Shown piece by piece: positions 42,995 to 49,154 of a stretch of 49,154 nucleotides of DNA. The stretch comes from Streptomyces sp. DH37. Lineage in GTDB: Bacteria > Actinomycetota > Actinomycetes > Streptomycetales > Streptomycetaceae. Positions within the stretch are counted from its first letter, which is position 1, and every line of letters begins with the position of its first letter. Below the pieces are notes generated by a model. That model worked only from the letters and a program-made list of their open reading frames with translations. It searched no databases and had not been told where the DNA came from. The DNA lies in contig NZ_JARVKV010000054.1 of assembly GCF_029813835.1 (NCBI RefSeq), forward strand, positions 1-49,154, in the 5' to 3' direction. A program made the position numbers and the translations under genes.

Positions 42995-44398
42995 ATGCCC
43001 GGCAGCGCACTCCGTCCGAACCCCGGCCGGGACCGGGACACCACCGACGTCGTCGTGATCGGCGCGGGCCTGGCGGGCCTGGCCGCCGCGCGTCGTCTGA
43101 CCGGCGCCGGGCTGGGCGTCACCGTGCTGGAGGCGGCCGACTCCGTCGGGGGCCGGATGGCGACCGAGGAGATCGACGGCTACCGGCTGGACCGCGACGG
43201 CCGGCCGCTGTCGTCCGGCTGGCCCGAGCTGCGCCACTGCCCCGGTCTGGAGGCGCTCGACCTGCGCCCCTTCGGCTCCGGGGTGCTGATCCGCAGCGGC
43301 GACCGCGGACTGCGCGTCGGCGCGCCCCGCACCGCCCGCCACCCCCGGGGGGCCAGGAGCGCCAGGAGCGCGCGGGGTGCGCGGGGTGCGCGGGCCGCGG
43401 TGGGCGCCCTGGCCGGCGCCCGGCGCCCGCTGGGCAGCGCCCTCGGCACCACACTGGATCTGGCGCGGCTGCACGCGCAGCTCGCCCGGCTCGCCTCGAC
43501 CCCGGCCGAGCGCCTGGACCTGCGCCCCGAGCGGTCCGCCGCCCAGGCCCTGGCCGTCCGCGGCCTGCCGCCCCGTACGGCCGAGAGCCTGCTGCGCCCC
43601 CTGCTCGGCGCGCTGCTGTGCGACCCGGAGCTGACGACCTCCAGCCGGATCGGCGACCTGGTGCTGCGCGACTTCGCCCGCGGCGGCCTGTGCCTGCCCG
43701 CGGGCGGCGCGGCGGCCCTGCCCCGGGCCCTGGCGGACGGGCTGCCGCCCGGCACCGTCCGCACCGGCGTGCGCGCCCTCTCCGTGGCCGTGAACGCCGT
43801 GGTGACGCGCGACCACGGCACGATCCGCTGCCGCGCGGTGCTCATCGCCACCGGTGCGCACGACGCGGCCGAGCTGCTGCCGGGCCTGCGGGTGCCGGAC
43901 TTCCGCCCGGTCACCGTGCTGCACCACGCGGTGGACGCCGGCCGGGCGCCGACGGACGAACCGCTGCTGCTGCTCGACGCCGACCGGCGCGGCCCGGTGG
44001 CGTACACCACCGTCGCCAGCGCCGTGGACCCCTCGCGCGCCCGGCCGGGCGGCGCGCTGGTCACCTCGGTGGTGCTGGGCGCCGCCGCGTCCGAACCGGT
44101 CGCCGAGCTGGACCGGGCGGCGCGCGCCCAGCTCGCCGGGCTGTACGGCGTCCCGACCGGCCGCTGGGAGCTGCTGGCCGCCCACCACGACCCGCGGGCC
44201 GTGCCCGCCACTCCCGCGCCGCACGATCCGCGGCGCCCGGTCCGGGTGCTGTACGGCCTCTACGTCTGCGGCGACCACCGCGACACCGCCGACGTCCGGG
44301 GCGCCCTGCGCTCGGCCCGGCGCGCCGCGGACGCGATCCGCCGCGACTTCGGCATCCGGCCGCTCCCGGGGGACCCGGCCCTGCCCGCCGCGGCCTGA
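42995..44398 (+). CDS. FAD-dependent oxidoreductase (amine-oxidase-like)
   Basis: 467-aa flavoprotein. The FAD motif VVVIGAGLAGLAAARRL (about 19-35) is followed by VTVLEAADSVGGRMATEE, the GG motif of the amine oxidase/phytoene desaturase superfamily. The C-terminal FAD segment GLYVCGDHRDTADVRGALRSARRAAD is intact. Residues about 113-135 are a low-complexity Arg/Ala/Gly/Ser stretch encoded by short DNA repeats. Substrate unknown. GGGAGG four bases before the ATG supports the start. Convergent with the regulator gene. Confidence 0.9.
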   Translation: MPGSALRPNPGRDRDTTDVVVIGAGLAGLAAARRLTGAGLGVTVLEAADSVGGRMATEEIDGYRLDRDGRPLSSGWPELRHCPGLEALDLRPFGSGVLIRSGDRGLRVGAPRTARHPRGARSARSARGARGARAAVGALAGARRPLGSALGTTLDLARLHAQLARLASTPAERLDLRPERSAAQALAVRGLPPRTAESLLRPLLGALLCDPELTTSSRIGDLVLRDFARGGLCLPAGGAAALPRALADGLPPGTVRTGVRALSVAVNAVVTRDHGTIRCRAVLIATGAHDAAELLPGLRVPDFRPVTVLHHAVDAGRAPTDEPLLLLDADRRGPVAYTTVASAVDPSRARPGGALVTSVVLGAAASEPVAELDRAARAQLAGLYGVPTGRWELLAAHHDPRAVPATPAPHDPRRPVRVLYGLYVCGDHRDTADVRGALRSARRAADAIRRDFGIRPLPGDPALPAAA

Positions 44399-44407
44399 GG
44401 CGGACAT

Positions 44408-44443
44408 GACCGTGCCGCCGCGTGGCGGCGCGGCGGCACGGTC
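44408..44443. terminator. bidirectional terminator
   Basis: Perfect 15-bp stem (GACCGTGCCG arm) with a 6-base loop between convergent genes. Confidence 0.8.
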
Positions 44444-44485
44444 GGCCGAGTGGCCGGGTGGGGCCCGGGGGTGCGGTCCGGGCCG

Positions 44486-45982
44486 TCAGACGAGGGCGGC
44501 GACGCGCTCGCGGTAGGTGCGCACCGGGGTCGCGTCCCGGTACGGCTCCAGACGGCGCTCGAAGTCCTTGACGTACTCGTGCGCCCGCACCGAGCGCATC
44601 TCCGCGGCCTGCTGCGCCGACTCCGCGGCCAGGGCGCACGCCTGCTCCACGTCGCCCAGCCCCAGCCGGGCCGTGGCCAGCACCATCCGGCAGAACAGCC
44701 TGCTGCGCACATAGCCCGAACCCCGCAGCTGCAGGGAGCGTTCGGCGTGCTGGGCCGCCGCGCGGTACTGCTGGAGGTCCCGGTGGCAGTGGCCGAACTC
44801 GTCGGCGAGCTGCGCCTCGTCGAAGAACCGCGCCCAGTGCGGCGCCTCGTCGCCCGGCCGGGCCTGCTCCAGCGCCCGCTCGGCGCGGGCCAGCGACGCC
44901 GTGCAGGCCCGCACCTCGCCCAGCACCCCGTGCCCGCGGGCCTCCACCGCGTGGAGCAGCGCCTGGACCACCGGCGGCACCGAGGACCCGACGCCCTGCT
45001 GGGCGACCCGCGCCAGCTGCACCGCCTCCCGGCCGTGCCCGAGGTACACCGCCTGCCTGCTCATCGTCACCAGGACGTAGCTGCCGTACGCCCGGTCCCC
45101 CGCGGCCTGGGACAGCCGCAGCGCCTGGACGAAGTAGCGCTGCGCCAGCCCGTGGGCGGCGATGTCGTACGCCGTCCACCCCGCCAGGCGCGTCAGGTCG
45201 GCCACCGCCGCGAACAGCCGGCGCCCGGTCTGCTCCCCGTAGGCGCCGCGCAGCATCGGCTCGGCCTCGTGCTCCAGGTAGCGCACCAGCGCCTGCCGGG
45301 CGTGGCCGCCGCCGTAGGCGTGGTCGAGGGTGCGGAACAGCTCGCCGACCGAGCGCAGGGCGGCGACGTCCCCGGCCGTGATCCGCTGCCCGGGCCCCCG
45401 CTCCACCCGCTCGATCCGGGCCGCCTGCCCCACCCGGGGCGGCGGTACGGCGGCGGGGCCCGGCAGGGGCGCGCGGCCCTGCGGGGGCACCCTGGGGGCC
45501 TCCGGCGCGGGCTCGCCGCGCGCGACCCGCTCGTCGGGGCGGCCGATCAGCCAGTCCCGGCTGGGCACCACCAGCCCGGCCGGGGTGAAGGCGATCTTGC
45601 GCAGCTCGGCGTGGTTCCCGGTGTCCTTGCGCCACAGCCCGCCGACGATGTCCACCGCCTCGCTCGGCGTGGCCGCGAACTCCAGCCCGGCGTAGACCGG
45701 CGCGCACGCGTCCAGGCCCAGGTCCTGGGCGGTGAGCCTGCGGCCCAGGCGGCGGGTGAAGACCTCGGCGATCAGCGCGGGGGTCGTGCCGCGCGGCTGC
45801 TGGCCGCGCAGCCAGCGCGTCACCGAGGTCTTGTCGTACCGGAGGTCCAGTCCGTGCTCCAACCCGAGCTGGTCGACCCGCCGGGCGAGGCCGGCGTTGG
45901 AGAACCCGGCCTCGGCGATGAGCGCGGCGAGCTGGCGGTTGGGGGTGCGCTGGGAGGATTTCCCAGGTCGTTCCGTCGACAT
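44486..45982 (-). CDS. HTH/TPR-like transcriptional regulator
   Basis: 498-aa protein. The N-terminal region (about 16-85) looks like a helix-turn-helix: RQLAALIAEAGFSNAGLARRV, then TSVTRWLRGQQPRG. A Pro-rich linker (about 160-190) follows, then about 300 residues of helical repeats rich in Ala, Leu and Arg, consistent with TPR-like repeats. This arrangement resembles Streptomyces developmental regulators such as NsdA; I infer a regulatory role. The ATG at 45982 has only a distant GGAG; the same frame is open far upstream, but that part is not protein-like. Divergent from lipB. Confidence 0.85.
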   Translation of the reverse strand: MSTERPGKSSQRTPNRQLAALIAEAGFSNAGLARRVDQLGLEHGLDLRYDKTSVTRWLRGQQPRGTTPALIAEVFTRRLGRRLTAQDLGLDACAPVYAGLEFAATPSEAVDIVGGLWRKDTGNHAELRKIAFTPAGLVVPSRDWLIGRPDERVARGEPAPEAPRVPPQGRAPLPGPAAVPPPRVGQAARIERVERGPGQRITAGDVAALRSVGELFRTLDHAYGGGHARQALVRYLEHEAEPMLRGAYGEQTGRRLFAAVADLTRLAGWTAYDIAAHGLAQRYFVQALRLSQAAGDRAYGSYVLVTMSRQAVYLGHGREAVQLARVAQQGVGSSVPPVVQALLHAVEARGHGVLGEVRACTASLARAERALEQARPGDEAPHWARFFDEAQLADEFGHCHRDLQQYRAAAQHAERSLQLRGSGYVRSRLFCRMVLATARLGLGDVEQACALAAESAQQAAEMRSVRAHEYVKDFERRLEPYRDATPVRTYRERVAALV

Positions 45983-46192
45983 CGGCTTTGCGGTCTCCTG
46001 CCTCACGGCTTGGGGTACGACAGACGCCGGGGCGCCCTGCTGGAACGGCGCGAATGTAGCCGCCCGGCCCGTCCCGCCGGGGGTCTGCGCGGAGGTTTCA
46101 TCCATACGTGTGAGTGACGGCGGGGAACGGAACCGCTCGGCCGCGTCCCTCCGCCACCCGGCCCACCCCGCCGGTTCCCCTCCCCCGCGCCG

Positions 46193-46198
46193 TACAGT
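46193..46198 (+). promoter_or_regulatory. lipB -10 candidate
   Basis: TACAGT, about 60 bases before the lipB start; no clear -35 is visible. The rest of the divergent gap (45983-46258) holds nothing else clear. Confidence 0.35.
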
Positions 46199-46258
46199 GG
46201 CTGCCGGGACGTGGAACGACGTGGGCCGCGGCCCGAGACGACCGGAGGAGGAGCCGCC

Positions 46259-47038
46259 GTGAGCGAGCTGCGCTTTGTCCACCTGGGCTTCGGTGACGAC
46301 GCCGTGGAGTATCTGGAGGCGTGGCAGAGGCAGCGCGAGGTCCACGCGGCCCGCTTCGCCGACGAGATCCCCGACACCTGCCTGCTCCTGGAGCACCGGC
46401 CGGTGTACACCGCCGGGCGCCGCACCGAGGACAGCGAGCGCCCCCTGGACGGCACCCCCGTGGTGGACGTGGACCGCGGCGGCAAGATCACCTGGCACGG
46501 CCCGGGCCAGCTCGTCGGCTACCCGATCCTCAAGCTGCCGCGCCCGGTGGACGTGGTCGCCCACGTACGGCGGCTGGAGGAGGCGCTGATCCGCACCTGC
46601 GCGGAGTTCGGCCTGGAGACCACCCGGATCGAGGGCCGCAGCGGGGTGTGGGTGCTGGGCGCCCCGGAGCGACGGCCCGGGCTGGGCGGCCTGGACCTGG
46701 ACTTCGACCCGAGGCTGACGGACGAGGAGTACGACCCGAGACTGCGCGGCCCGGAGTACGCCCCCTCCAACGCCGGCCAGCGCGGCGACGACCGCAAGCT
46801 CGCCGCCATCGGCATCCGCGTCGCCAAGGGCGTCACCATGCACGGCTTCGCGCTGAACTGCGACTCCGACAACACCGGGTACGACCGCATCGTGCCCTGC
46901 GGCATCCGGGACGCCGGCGTCACCTCGATCTCGCAGGAGCTGGGCAGGACGGTGACCGTCGCGGAGGTGCTGCCCGTGGTGGAGAAGCACCTGCGCGCGG
47001 TGCTGGAGTCGGTGGAACCGCTGCCCCGCGCCGTCTGA
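46259..47038 (+). CDS. lipB: octanoyl-ACP:protein N-octanoyltransferase
   Basis: Moves octanoate from acyl carrier protein to lipoyl-domain lysines, the first step of lipoate assembly. The 259-aa protein has LLLEHRPVYTAGRR, GGKITWHGPGQLVGYPI, catalytic K180 (DRKLAAIG) and the acyl-thioester Cys C214 (PCGIRDAG). About 43 extra residues (134-176, rich in Asp, Arg and Pro) are inserted between GVWV and the lysine motif, compared with enterobacterial LipB. GGAGGAGGAG before the GTG at 46259 fixes the start. It precedes lipA by 75 bases. Confidence 0.96.
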   Translation: MSELRFVHLGFGDDAVEYLEAWQRQREVHAARFADEIPDTCLLLEHRPVYTAGRRTEDSERPLDGTPVVDVDRGGKITWHGPGQLVGYPILKLPRPVDVVAHVRRLEEALIRTCAEFGLETTRIEGRSGVWVLGAPERRPGLGGLDLDFDPRLTDEEYDPRLRGPEYAPSNAGQRGDDRKLAAIGIRVAKGVTMHGFALNCDSDNTGYDRIVPCGIRDAGVTSISQELGRTVTVAEVLPVVEKHLRAVLESVEPLPRAV

Positions 47039-47113
47039 TCCGAACAAGCCAAGGCGTACCCTGGTGTCCGCCGAAGATTCAAAGGCCATCCAACACAAAG
47101 GGGAGTGCCGGAC

Positions 47114-48052
47114 GTGTCCGCTGTCGCACCCGACGGTAGGAAGCTGCTGCGCCTGGAGGTCCGGAACAGCCAGACCCCCATCGAGCGCAAGCCCGAGTGG
47201 ATCAAGACCCGGGCGAAGATGGGCCCCGAGTACAACGCGCTGCAGTCCCTGGTGAAGCGCGAGGGCCTGCACACGGTGTGCCAGGAGGCCGGCTGCCCCA
47301 ACATCTTCGAGTGCTGGGAGGACCGCGAGGCCACCTTCCTCATCGGAGGCGAGCAGTGCACCCGGCGCTGCGACTTCTGCCAGATCGACACCGGCAAGCC
47401 CGCCGAGTTCGACCGCGACGAGCCGCGCCGGGTGGCCGAGTCCGTCCGGCAGATGGAGCTGCGGTACGCCACGGTCACCGGCGTCGCGCGCGACGACCTG
47501 GAGGACGGCGGCGCCTGGCTGTACGCCGAGACCGTCCGCCAGATCCACGCGCTGATGCCGGACACCGGCGTCGAGCTGCTGATCCCGGACTTCAACGCGG
47601 TGCCCGAGCAGCTCGCCGAGGTCTTCTCCTCGCGCCCGGAGGTGCTGGCGCACAACGTCGAGACGGTCCCGCGGATCTTCAAGCGCATCCGCCCCGCCTT
47701 CCGCTACGAGCGGTCGCTGGAGGTGATCACCCGGGCCCGCGCGGAGGGGCTGGTCACCAAGTCCAACCTGATCCTCGGGCTCGGCGAGACGCGCGAGGAG
47801 GTCAGCCAGGCCCTGCGCGACCTGCACGAGGCCGGCTGCGAGCTGATCACCATCACCCAGTACCTGCGCCCCTCGCCGCGGCACCACCCCGTGGAGCGCT
47901 GGGTGAAGCCGCAGGAGTTCGTGGAGCTGAAGGACGAGGCGGACGAGATCGGCTTCGCCGGTGTCATGTCGGGTCCGCTGGTCCGCTCCTCCTACCGCGC
48001 CGGACGCCTGTACCAGCAGGCGGTCGAGCGCCGGGGCGCCACCGCGGCGTGA
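47114..48052 (+). CDS. lipA: lipoyl synthase
   Basis: Radical SAM enzyme inserting two sulfurs into protein-bound octanoate, sacrificing its auxiliary [4Fe-4S] cluster. The 312-aa protein has auxiliary cluster cysteines C56, C61 and C67, radical SAM cysteines C82, C86 and C89 (CTRRCDFC), and the C-terminal GPLVRSSYRAG serine motif. AAGGGGAG eight bases upstream selects the GTG at 47114 over the GTG at 47105. TACCCT at 47056-47061 may be a -10, so lipA could be transcribed alone or with lipB. Its likely targets include the E2 protein encoded at 31315. Confidence 0.97.
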   Translation: MSAVAPDGRKLLRLEVRNSQTPIERKPEWIKTRAKMGPEYNALQSLVKREGLHTVCQEAGCPNIFECWEDREATFLIGGEQCTRRCDFCQIDTGKPAEFDRDEPRRVAESVRQMELRYATVTGVARDDLEDGGAWLYAETVRQIHALMPDTGVELLIPDFNAVPEQLAEVFSSRPEVLAHNVETVPRIFKRIRPAFRYERSLEVITRARAEGLVTKSNLILGLGETREEVSQALRDLHEAGCELITITQYLRPSPRHHPVERWVKPQEFVELKDEADEIGFAGVMSGPLVRSSYRAGRLYQQAVERRGATAA

Positions 48053-48101
48053 CGCCCCGCCCCTCCCCCGGCCTGATCCGCTCGCCCGGCTCCCGGCGTC
48101 T

Positions 48102-48130
48102 TTGACCCTCCCGTCACCCGCTGGTAACAC
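48102..48130 (+). promoter_or_regulatory. housekeeping-type promoter
   Basis: TTGACC, a 17-base spacer and TAACAC: the best -35/-10 pair in the window. It lies 77 bases before the small basic protein gene. Confidence 0.7.
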
Positions 48131-48206
48131 CGTTCGGCGAGGGTGGGACCACGGACCGCCCGCGCCACCGGCCCCGCGGGGCCAGCCATGGGGAGGGGAC
48201 CTCTCG

Positions 48207-48386
48207 GTGCACACCACCACACGGATCCTGGGAAGACTGGAAGGGCTGCTGCTGCCCGGCGGGCAGCGCACCGCGCGCCGCAACGCCTGGACGGCCGTCC
48301 TGGAGGACCGCCGCCGGGCGCGGGCGCGGGCAGAGGCCGCCGCGGTCCTGGAGGCCGCGGGGACCGGGCGCAGAAGGGCGACGTAG
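48207..48386 (+). CDS. small basic conserved protein
   Basis: 59-aa protein (VHTTTRILGRLEGLLLPGGQ onward). It is rich in Arg and Ala in a helical second half (residues about 26-57) with no membrane segment. I do not know its function; a small protein of this type follows lipA in other Streptomyces as far as I recall. GGGGAGGGG eight bases before the GTG and the strong promoter 77 bases upstream support expression. It ends 10 bases before the DUF4191 gene. Confidence 0.75.
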   Translation: MHTTTRILGRLEGLLLPGGQRTARRNAWTAVLEDRRRARARAEAAAVLEAAGTGRRRAT

Positions 48387-48396
48387 ACTTCGCTGT

Positions 48397-49086
48397 ATGG
48401 CGAGGAAGGAAACATCCGAGAATCCGGGGCGGCTCAAGCAGATCGCCCTGACGTACAAGATGACGCGGCGCGTCGACAAGTCGATCGGCTTCGTCCTCGC
48501 GGGCGTGGGGCTCGTCACCTTCGGTGTTCTCCTCGCGATCGGCTTCTGGATCGGCCACCCGGTCTACCTGGGCATCCTGGGCTTCCTGCTCGCCTTCCTG
48601 GCGATGGCGATCGTCTTCGGCCGACGGGCCGAGCGGGCGGCGTTCAGCCAGATGGAGGGCCAGCCGGGCGCGGCGGCCGCCGTCCTGGACAACATCGGCC
48701 GCGGCTGGACGGTCACCCCGGCGGTGGCCGTGAACCGGCAGCAGGACGTCGTCCACCGGGCCGTGGGCAAGGCGGGCATCGTCCTCGTCGGTGAGGGCAA
48801 CCCGAACCGGGTGCGCGGCCTGATCGCCTCCGAGAAGAAGCGCATGGCGCGCATCGTCGGCGGGGTCCCGGTCCACGACGTGGTCGTGGGCACCGGCGAG
48901 GGCCAGACGGAGCTGAAGAAGCTCCGCACCAAGCTGCTCAAGTTCCCCCGGGTGCTCCAGGGCCCCCAGGTCACGGAGACCAACGACCGGCTGCGTGCCA
49001 TGGGCGACCTGATGAACAACCTGCCGATGCCCAAGGGGCCGATGCCCCGCGGCATGCGGATGCCCAAGGGCCCGACCCGCCGCTGA
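48397..49086 (+). CDS. DUF4191 membrane protein
   Basis: 229-aa actinobacterial family of unknown function, commonly found next to lipA. A basic N-terminus (RLKQIALTYKMTRRVDK) precedes two membrane helices (about 31-50 and 53-71), then a soluble domain with RGWTVTPAVAVNRQQDVVHRAVGKAGIVLVGEG. It ends in a Pro/Met/Gly/Lys repeat (MPKGPMPRGMRMPKGP). TAGACT exactly seven bases before the ATG, with no Shine-Dalgarno, suggests a leaderless mRNA starting inside the operon. Confidence 0.9.
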   Translation: MARKETSENPGRLKQIALTYKMTRRVDKSIGFVLAGVGLVTFGVLLAIGFWIGHPVYLGILGFLLAFLAMAIVFGRRAERAAFSQMEGQPGAAAAVLDNIGRGWTVTPAVAVNRQQDVVHRAVGKAGIVLVGEGNPNRVRGLIASEKKRMARIVGGVPVHDVVVGTGEGQTELKKLRTKLLKFPRVLQGPQVTETNDRLRAMGDLMNNLPMPKGPMPRGMRMPKGPTRR

Positions 49087-49130
49087 GGCGCTGACGGACC
49101 ACCGTACGGACACGGCGGACACGGCGGAGG

Positions 49131-49154
49131 CCCGGAACTCGGACGAGTTCCGGG
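49131..49154 (+). terminator. terminator at window end
   Basis: Perfect 10-bp stem CCCGGAACTC / GAGTTCCGGG with a GGAC loop, reaching the last base, so the stem may extend beyond the window. Confidence 0.7.

Overview
The window is a high-GC actinobacterial chromosome segment, almost certainly from a Streptomyces species. The signs are strong third-position G/C bias, frequent GTG starts, an actinobacterial cytochrome bcc-aa3 oxidase locus, PspA/PspAA, a two-lipoyl-domain E2, DUF3043 and DUF4191 proteins, and lipA/lipB. Gene order looks like a conserved core region. I see no phage, insertion sequence, CRISPR array, rRNA or tRNA.

Layout. (1) 129-10650: trpD, then the terminal respiratory oxidase locus. 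ctaE-qcrC-qcrA-qcrB and ctaC-ctaD-ctaF are two minus-strand operons, separated by a small receiver-like gene and a lipoprotein L,D-transpeptidase. (2) 10916-16994: a cysteine desulfurase fused to a TusA-like domain, an adenosine-kinase-like PfkB kinase, an extracytoplasmic protein of unknown function, an A-type Fe-S carrier (ErpA-like) with an abnormal C-terminus, and quinolinate synthase NadA. These link sulfur mobilisation, Fe-S assembly and NAD synthesis to respiration. (3) 17054-24329: a GNAT protein, PspAA and PspA (envelope stress), a DUF3043 membrane protein, a methyltransferase, an ABC exporter, an HtrA-like protease and a small conserved protein. (4) 24443-27737: late cobalamin genes, namely CobU with an N-terminal metallo-beta-lactamase-like domain, CobT and CobS. 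(5) 27859-36729: leucyl aminopeptidase, then the 2-oxo-acid dehydrogenase set lpd, sucB-type E2, a GntR/FCD regulator and aceE. (6) 36789-44398: a methionine/alanine-type NSS transporter with its 49-residue small subunit, a WYL regulator, an SDR, a DUF4240 protein, a GNAT protein, a TIGR01777 epimerase and an FAD oxidoreductase. (7) 44486-49086: an HTH/TPR-type regulator divergent from lipB, then lipA, a 59-residue basic protein and a DUF4191 membrane protein. Lipoate made by LipB/LipA would modify the E2 protein encoded 13 kb upstream.

Most convergent gene pairs are separated by strong GC hairpins. Many genes without a Shine-Dalgarno sequence instead have a TANNNT-like hexamer 6-7 bases before the start codon, which suggests leaderless transcripts. 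The most interesting points are three CGTCA-type palindromes across the nadA promoter, a 15-bp palindrome sitting on the ctaE start, palindromes around the aceE promoter next to a GntR gene, the ErpA-like protein lacking its last cluster cysteine, the desulfurase-TusA fusion, a degenerate receiver protein inside the oxidase locus, an SDR lacking the catalytic tyrosine, and a possible 10-residue leader peptide upstream of pepA. I found no single obviously new multi-gene system. Family names come from recognised motifs only; nothing was searched.
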